Shown here: positions 59,512 through 64,000 of the stretch, piece by piece | Position numbering within the stretch: the stretch's first letter is position 1 | How the letters are laid out: every line of letters begins with the position of its first letter | From: Conexibacter sp. CPCC 206217 | Lineage (GTDB): Bacteria; Actinomycetota; Thermoleophilia; Solirubrobacterales; Solirubrobacteraceae | DNA: 64,000 nucleotides | Assembly (NCBI RefSeq): GCF_030646165.1 | Contig: NZ_JAUTDO010000001.1 | Coordinates: 62,001 to 126,000 of the forward strand | Reading direction: 5' to 3' | Notes under the pieces: model-generated | The model's database searches: none | The model's input: only the letters and a program-made list of their open reading frames with translations | Told to the model about the DNA's origin: nothing | Made by a program: the position numbers and the translations under genes

Positions 59512-60075
59512 ATGAGCCTGATCACCGTCCTGACCCCCGACGAGCACGGCCCCGCCGCGGCCGAGACGATCGCGCTGGCAGAGCGCTCGGCGCTGCCGCG
59601 GCGGCCCGTGATCGGTCTCGTCGTCAACGGCAAGCCGCTCGCCGACGAGCTGATGCACGCGCTCGCCGACGAGCTGGGCCAGCGGCTCGGGCGGCCGCTG
59701 GAGGTCGTGCTCGTGCGCAAGCCGAGCGCCGGCCACCAGCTCGCCGACGACGTCGCCGACGCGCTCGCGCAGCGCGCCGACTGGGCGATCGCCGGCCTCG
59801 GCGACTGCGGCGCCTGCTCGACCTGCAGCCTCTACGACGCGGTCATGCTGGAGCGCCGCGGCGTGCCGGCGACCGTCCTGATCACGGAGCCGTTCCAGAC
59901 CCTGATCGCATCGATCGCGGCCAAGCTCGGCGCGCCTGGGTATCACTCGATCGCGGTCCCGCACCCGGTCTGGGGCAAGGACGAGGCGCAGCTGCGCTCG
60001 CTCGCCCGCCCGGTCGCCGCGACTGCGGTGACGCAGCTGCTGGCGCCGCTGCGCGGCGGTGTGGCGGCAGCCTGA
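59512..60075 (+). CDS. UGSC-family (seleno)protein homologue, copy A
   Basis: 187 residues from ATG 59512 (GGAG 9 nt upstream). The redox loop reads 'GLGDCGACSTCSLYDAV' with C-G-A-C at 99-102 where the family name motif is U-G-S-C; the codon is TGC, so cysteine replaces selenocysteine, and an extra Cys follows (CxxCxxC). 'MLERRGVPATVLITEPF' is the conserved following strand and helix. The loop and its 'ERRGVP' context resemble the redox site of GrdB-type reductase subunits (my inference). It pairs with the large protein just upstream. Confidence 0.82.
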   Translation: MSLITVLTPDEHGPAAAETIALAERSALPRRPVIGLVVNGKPLADELMHALADELGQRLGRPLEVVLVRKPSAGHQLADDVADALAQRADWAIAGLGDCGACSTCSLYDAVMLERRGVPATVLITEPFQTLIASIAAKLGAPGYHSIAVPHPVWGKDEAQLRSLARPVAATAVTQLLAPLRGGVAAA

Positions 60076-60101
60076 CCCGGGAATTACTATGATGTCCAAG
60101 C

Positions 60102-60119
60102 ATCTGTAGTCCAACAGAT
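60102..60119. promoter_or_regulatory. Dyad upstream of the second UGSC operon
   Basis: ATCTGT-AGTCCA-ACAGAT, six-base perfect arms with a six-base spacer, lies 18 bp before the ATG of the next gene and just after a TATGAT (60088-60093) that can serve as -10. The 62-bp gap therefore probably carries its own promoter and operator, separating two operons. GTCCAA is directly repeated around it. Confidence 0.5.
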
Positions 60120-60137
60120 CACGAGGAGGAGATACCG

Positions 60138-60704
60138 ATGGCTGCGACGACCGTCGATGCCCGGACACGCGAGGTGCTCGACCCGGTGGGCCCCGTGCGA
60201 ACGATCCGCCACGAGCGCGCACCGCGCCTGCGGACGCTCGCCGGCGCGCGCATCGGGATCCTCGAGAACAGCAAGCCGAACGCCGACGTGCTGATCGGCG
60301 GCGCCGTCGACCACCTCGTCGAGCAGGGGGCGCAGCTGGTCCGCCACAGCACCAAGCCCGGCCCCGCCTCGCCCGCCCCGTACGACTGGTACGAGGCGTT
60401 CGCGGCGGAGTGCGACGCGGTCCTGACCGGTTCGGGTGACTGCGGCTCGTGCACGTCGTGGAGCGTCTACGACTCGATCGAGCTGGAGCGGCGCGGCGTG
60501 CCGGTCGTGCTGATGGCGACCGACGAGTTCCGCCCGCTGGCTGAGAGTGAGCGCGAGACGCTCGGCCTCCCGCAGCTCGGGATCGCGCTCGTGCCCTATC
60601 CGACCGGGGGCGTCGACCCCGAGCAGACGCGCGCGAAGGGCCGCGCTGCCGGGCCGCGCGTCGCCGCGCTGCTGCTCGGGCAGGCGACCGGTACCGCTGC
60701 GTGA
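60138..60704 (+). CDS. UGSC-family (seleno)protein homologue, copy B
   Basis: 188 residues; GGAGG lies upstream of the ATG. 'GSGDCGSCTSWSVYDSIELE' contains C-G-S-C at 102-105, the exact UGSC motif with Cys (TGC at 60441) for Sec. The N-terminal 'ARIGILENSKPNADVLI' strand-turn is typical of the family. There is a single CxxC, unlike copy A. The stop overlaps the following large-partner start (GTGA). No TGA codon or SECIS-like need exists here. Confidence 0.85.
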   Translation: MAATTVDARTREVLDPVGPVRTIRHERAPRLRTLAGARIGILENSKPNADVLIGGAVDHLVEQGAQLVRHSTKPGPASPAPYDWYEAFAAECDAVLTGSGDCGSCTSWSVYDSIELERRGVPVVLMATDEFRPLAESERETLGLPQLGIALVPYPTGGVDPEQTRAKGRAAGPRVAALLLGQATGTAA

Positions 60705-61756
60705 CGACCGTCGGGGCGCCCGCCGAGCGGATCGCGCTCGGCGGCGCGGCGTTCTTCGACCACGCGGAAGCCGCCGGCTGGACCGACGGCCTGCCGGTGC
60801 TGGAACCGACGCCCGAGGCGGTCGCGGCGCTGCTGGCGACGGTCGCGCGCGACCCCGCCGAGCTGCTCGGCCACGTCCCGCCGCGGTGGGGCGAGCTGAC
60901 CGTCGAGCGGGCCGCGATCAACGCCGTCATGGCCGGCTGCCGGGCCGAGGTCTTCCCGGTCGTAGTGGCCGCCTGCGAGGCGATGCTCGACCCGGCGTTC
61001 AACCTCTTCGCGGTGCAGGCGACGACCAACCCGGTCGGCCCGACGGTGATCGTCAACGGCCCGATCCTCAACGCGCTCGGGATCAGCAGCGGCGCCGGCT
61101 GCCTGGGCCCCGGCAGCCGCGCCAACATGACGATCGGCCGCGCGCTGCGGCTGATCATGCTCAACCCCGGCGGCGCCGAGGTGGGCCCGATCGACCGCGC
61201 CACGCACGGCTACCCCGGCAAGCTCAGCCTCTGCTTCGGCGAGGCGCCCGGCTCGCCGTGGCCGCAGCTGCACGAGCGCCGCGGCTTTGCGCCCGGCGAC
61301 TCGACCGTCACGCTGTTCCAAGGCACCGGCACGTTCAACCTGCTCGACCTCGTCAGCACGACGCCGCTGGAGCTGCTGACGACGATCGCTCACTCGCTGA
61401 AGGGGATCGGATCCAACAACATGCAGCTGCAGCGCGGCGAGGCGCTCGTCGTGATCTGCCCCGACCACGCGCGGATCCTCGCCGGCGGCGGCCTCACGAT
61501 CGCCGACGTGCAGCGCTTCCTGTGGAGCGGCAGCACCGTGCGCGGACACGAGTTCCCACCCGCGATGCGCAACCTGCTGACGCGCTGGCGCCCCGACGAG
61601 TTCGCGCTCGTGGGCGAGCAGACGGCGGTGCCGCTCGTGCGCACGCCGGAGGAGATCGCGCTCGTCGTCGCCGGCGGCAGCGGCGGCCACTCCTGCTACG
61701 TCCCGGGCTTCGCCGACGGAGCCCTCGTCACCCGATCGATCGAGACGAAGGCATGA
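60701..61756 (+). CDS. Large partner protein of UGSC system, copy B (conserved, uncharacterised)
   Basis: 351 residues from a GTG overlapping the UGSC stop. It aligns with copy A along its length: 'GWTDGLPVLEPTPEAVAALL', 'NAVMAGCRAEVFPVVVAACE', 'LDPAFNLFAVQATTNPVG', 'SRANMTIGRALRLIMLN'. The same 'MAGC' Cys is kept, and the C-terminus has 'GGHSCYVPGF', matching the Cys of copy A. Gene order (small then large) is the reverse of copy A. ATGA overlap with the acyl-CoA synthetase gene links it to CoA chemistry. Confidence 0.75.
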   Translation: MTTVGAPAERIALGGAAFFDHAEAAGWTDGLPVLEPTPEAVAALLATVARDPAELLGHVPPRWGELTVERAAINAVMAGCRAEVFPVVVAACEAMLDPAFNLFAVQATTNPVGPTVIVNGPILNALGISSGAGCLGPGSRANMTIGRALRLIMLNPGGAEVGPIDRATHGYPGKLSLCFGEAPGSPWPQLHERRGFAPGDSTVTLFQGTGTFNLLDLVSTTPLELLTTIAHSLKGIGSNNMQLQRGEALVVICPDHARILAGGGLTIADVQRFLWSGSTVRGHEFPPAMRNLLTRWRPDEFALVGEQTAVPLVRTPEEIALVVAGGSGGHSCYVPGFADGALVTRSIETKA

Positions 61757-63861
61757 CCTCACTCCACGACCAGGCACTCGACGCCGGCGCCGCGGCCGCG
61801 CTGATCCGCCCGCGATCGGTCGCGATCGTCGGGATCTCCGGCGCCGCCGCCGGCACCTTCCGCCCCGGCGGCCGCGCGGTCTTCGACCACCTGCGCCGCT
61901 TCGGCTACGACGGCCGCCTCTACCCCGTCAATCCCAGATACGACCAGATCGACGGCGTGCAGGCCTTTCCCGCGCTCGCCGAGCTGCCGGAGGCGCCCGA
62001 CTGCGCCGTCGTCGCGGTGCCCGCGGCGGCCGTCCCGCAGACGATCCGCGACTGCGGCGAGGCGGGCGTGCGCAACGTGCTGCTGCTCAGCTCCGGGTTC
62101 GGCGAGCTGGGGCCGGAGGGCGCGGCGCTCGACGCCGAGCTGCGCGCCGCGATGGCCGCCTCCGGCGTGCGCGTGCTCGGCCCCAACACGACCGGGATCG
62201 CGAACGTCGCCGACGGGTGCTACCTGACGATGACGTCGGTGCTGGCAGCCGGCGGGCTGCTGCGGTCGGGGCCGATCGCGCTGCTGCTGCAGAGCGGCGC
62301 GCTCGGCAGCTGCGTGATCGACCGGGCGCGCAGCGCGGGCGTCGGCGCCGGCTGCGTTGTCTCGCTCGGCAACCAGGTCGACCTCGACGCCGCCGACTTC
62401 CTCGCCCACTTCGCGACCGACGAGCGGATCGAGGCGATCTCGCTGTACGCCGAGGGCGTCCCCGACGGGCCGCGCTACCGCCGCGCCGTCGAGCAGGTGC
62501 TGGACACCGGCAAGCGGCTGTTCGTGCTGCTGGGCGGCGCGAGCGAGCTGGGCGAGCGCGCCGCGACGAGCCACACCGGCCGCATCGCCGGCCGCGCCGC
62601 GCTCGAGCGCGCGCTGCTGCGCGAGACCGGCGCGACGCTCGTCGACGACCCCGACGACCTGTGGCGCACGCCGACGCTGCACGCGCGTCACCCGGCCCGC
62701 TTCGCGACGCCGACGATGGGCGTCGGCATCTTCACGATCTCCGGCGGGCTCGCGGTGCTCGCGGCCGACCAGCTCGGCCATCGCGACGGCTTCGACCTGC
62801 CGGAGCCGAGCGAGGCGACGCGGCAGGCGCTGACGCCGTGGCTGCCCGGCTACGTCGGCGCGCGCAACCCGCTCGACCTCGGCCCCGGCACGATGCCCGA
62901 CGGCTTCCAGCCGGCGCTCGCGGCGTTCGCCGCCGACGCGGCGCTCGACGCCGTCGCGGTCGTGCTGCCGGTCGTCGCGACGGCCTGGCAGCCCGCGGTC
63001 GTCGACGGCGTCCTCGCCGTCGCCGAGACGCTCGACAAGCCGCTGCTCGTCTGCTGGTACGCCGGCGATTCGGCCGCCGCCAGCGTCGAGCGGCTGCGTG
63101 GCGCGGGCGTGGTCGTCGTCGAGTCGCCGCGCGAGCTGGCGTCGGTGCTGGACTCGGTGCACGGGCCGGCTGAAGCGGAGCCGGACGCGGAGCGGGCTCC
63201 GGAGCCCGCCTCAGAGGCCACGATGTCCGACTGGGAGGTCCTCTCCGCGATCGCGCACGCGGGTGGCGAGGTCGCGCCGATGCGCCTCGCGCGCACGCGC
63301 GCAGAAGTCGTCGAGGCCGCTGCCGAGCTCGGCTTCCCCGTCGTCGTGAAGGCGCTCGTGCCCGGCGTCGCGCACAAGTCCGAGCACGGGCTGGTCGCGG
63401 TCGCGATCGCCGACGCGGCGGCGCTGGAGCAGAGGCTCGACGGGCTCGCGGCGGCCGCCGCGAGTGCCGGTGCCCCGGACGTCGCCTACCTCGTGCAGGC
63501 GATGGCCGGCTCCGGCGTCGAGGTCGTGCTGTCGGTGCGCCGCGACGCGGCGCTCGGCACGTTCGTCGGGGTCGGGCTCGGCGGGATCCTGATCGAGCTG
63601 CTGCACGACGTCCGCTACGCGCCCCACCCGCTCCCCGACGGCGCCTTCGAGCGGCTGCTCGAAGAGCTGGCCGGCAGCGCGCTGCTGCGCGGCTACCGCG
63701 GCCGCCCCGGCGCCGACCGCGCCTGGATCGAGCGGACCCTCGACGCGCTCGTGGAGGCGGCCGAGCAGCTCGGCGCCGCCGAGCTGGAGGTCAATCCGGC
63801 GATCGTCGGACCGCACGGCGGCGTGATCGTGGACGCGCTGGCAGTGGGCCGTGCCGCATGA
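61753..63861 (+). CDS. ADP-forming acyl-CoA synthetase (acetate-CoA ligase type), fused alpha-beta
   Basis: 702 residues. A CoA-binding domain begins 'RPRSVAIVGISGAAAGTF'; the ligase-CoA part has 'LLLQSGALGSCVIDRARSAG' and 'SLGNQVDLDAADFLAHF'; 'TSHTGRIAGRAALERALL' holds the His expected to be phosphorylated. From about 490 an ATP-grasp domain follows ('FPVVVKALVPGVAHKSEHGL', 'AELEVNPAIVGPHGGVIVDA'). The reaction is acyl-CoA + ADP + Pi to acid + CoA + ATP, or the reverse. It is cotranscribed with UGSC copy B. Confidence 0.9.
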   Translation: MTSLHDQALDAGAAAALIRPRSVAIVGISGAAAGTFRPGGRAVFDHLRRFGYDGRLYPVNPRYDQIDGVQAFPALAELPEAPDCAVVAVPAAAVPQTIRDCGEAGVRNVLLLSSGFGELGPEGAALDAELRAAMAASGVRVLGPNTTGIANVADGCYLTMTSVLAAGGLLRSGPIALLLQSGALGSCVIDRARSAGVGAGCVVSLGNQVDLDAADFLAHFATDERIEAISLYAEGVPDGPRYRRAVEQVLDTGKRLFVLLGGASELGERAATSHTGRIAGRAALERALLRETGATLVDDPDDLWRTPTLHARHPARFATPTMGVGIFTISGGLAVLAADQLGHRDGFDLPEPSEATRQALTPWLPGYVGARNPLDLGPGTMPDGFQPALAAFAADAALDAVAVVLPVVATAWQPAVVDGVLAVAETLDKPLLVCWYAGDSAAASVERLRGAGVVVVESPRELASVLDSVHGPAEAEPDAERAPEPASEATMSDWEVLSAIAHAGGEVAPMRLARTRAEVVEAAAELGFPVVVKALVPGVAHKSEHGLVAVAIADAAALEQRLDGLAAAAASAGAPDVAYLVQAMAGSGVEVVLSVRRDAALGTFVGVGLGGILIELLHDVRYAPHPLPDGAFERLLEELAGSALLRGYRGRPGADRAWIERTLDALVEAAEQLGAAELEVNPAIVGPHGGVIVDALAVGRAA

Positions 63862-64000
63862 CCGCCCTGCGCGGCACGGCGTCCGTGGCCGGCGTCGGCG
63901 AGAGCGCGATCGGGCGGGTGCCCGGGCGCAGCGCGGTGCGGCTGACGGCCGACGCGATCGTCGCCGCCGTCGCCGACGCCGGCCTCACGCTCGCCGACGT
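63858..64000 (+). CDS. SCP2-type thiolase family protein (start only)
   Basis: 47 codons from an ATG overlapping the synthetase stop (ATGA). 'ASVAGVGESAIGRVPGRSAV' followed by 'LTADAIVAAVADAGLTLADV' is the N-terminus of the lipid-transfer/thiolase group that includes SCP-x and acetyl-CoA acetyltransferase-like proteins. The active-site Cys region is beyond the window. It places C-C bond formation or cleavage on CoA thioesters in the UGSC operon. Confidence 0.8.
   Translation, partial: MTALRGTASVAGVGESAIGRVPGRSAVRLTADAIVAAVADAGLTLAD

Noticed and set aside
59806..60443. Selenocysteine in the UGSC loops
   Set aside because: Both loops use TGC codons at the U position and no in-frame TGA is present, so these are cysteine homologues.
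1..64000. CRISPR arrays, insertion sequences, rRNA genes, intact tRNA genes, prophage or replication origin
   Set aside because: I looked for direct-repeat arrays, transposase motifs, conserved rRNA segments and cloverleaf arms and found none; the only tRNA-like piece is the incomplete one at 42389.

Overview
This window reads as chromosomal DNA of a very GC-rich, aerobic actinobacterium. The SigB/SigF-type sigma factor with STAS partners, Tat lipoproteins, many GTG and TTG starts, LuxR-LAL and LacI regulators, hydantoinase genes and large secreted proteins fit the Thermoleophilia (Solirubrobacterales, Conexibacter-like). That placement is inference; no rRNA or marker gene is present to settle it. 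Most genes sit in tight operons with ATGA, GTGA or TTGA overlaps.

Layout. 1-16 kb: the N-terminal end of an Ldh-family dehydrogenase; a YdhR-like monooxygenase; an SsuABC/TauABC-like importer followed by a CopC-CopD fusion; a divergent operon of a nitroreductase-like protein, an OsmC protein and an FAD oxidoreductase; a TTC38-like TPR protein; a TauE/SafE exporter; three luciferase-like (LLM) flavin monooxygenases; two RibD-C/DHFR-like proteins; and a GMC oxidoreductase scrap. Importer, LLM oxygenases and TauE exporter together suggest organosulfur use. 16-21 kb: one 1654-residue secreted protein with three LamG-like domains (two almost identical in DNA) and a metallophosphoesterase. 21-33 kb: a ten-gene minus-strand operon headed by a LacI repressor with a perfect 18-bp palindrome upstream. 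It encodes a GATase-like protein, hydantoinase A and B, an RbsBCA-type sugar importer, a ribokinase, an AA_synth protein and an amidase, and looks like a route for a glycosylated cyclic amide or similar compound.

33-42 kb: a stress-regulation neighbourhood (two STAS proteins, SigB/F-type sigma factor, divergent pair of DUF2294/MpsC proteins, small membrane proteins, FUSC and MFS transporters, amphi-Trp protein) with several decayed genes: an alpha/beta-hydrolase with an internal deletion, an arginase-family gene split by a homopolymer frameshift, a SpoIIAA-like tail and a tRNA-3'-end-like scrap. 42-50 kb: exported proteins (RCC1-repeat/OmpA fusion, sedolisin peptidase, leucine-rich repeat-like secreted protein) and a membrane-anchored coiled-coil protein. 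50-56 kb: a tautomerase; an enoyl-CoA hydratase / hydrolase / TetR operon bracketed by two related operator-like motifs; a large LuxR-LAL regulator; and a MarR regulator.

56.9-64 kb is the most unusual part. A ferredoxin-NADP reductase-like flavoprotein lies divergent from two mirrored pairs of genes. Each pair has one small UGSC-family protein (a family known with selenocysteine in some members, cysteine here) and one larger poorly characterised partner. They are followed by an ADP-forming acyl-CoA synthetase and the start of an SCP2-type thiolase. I read this as a possible cysteine-based reductase system feeding CoA-thioester metabolism; the chemistry is not established.
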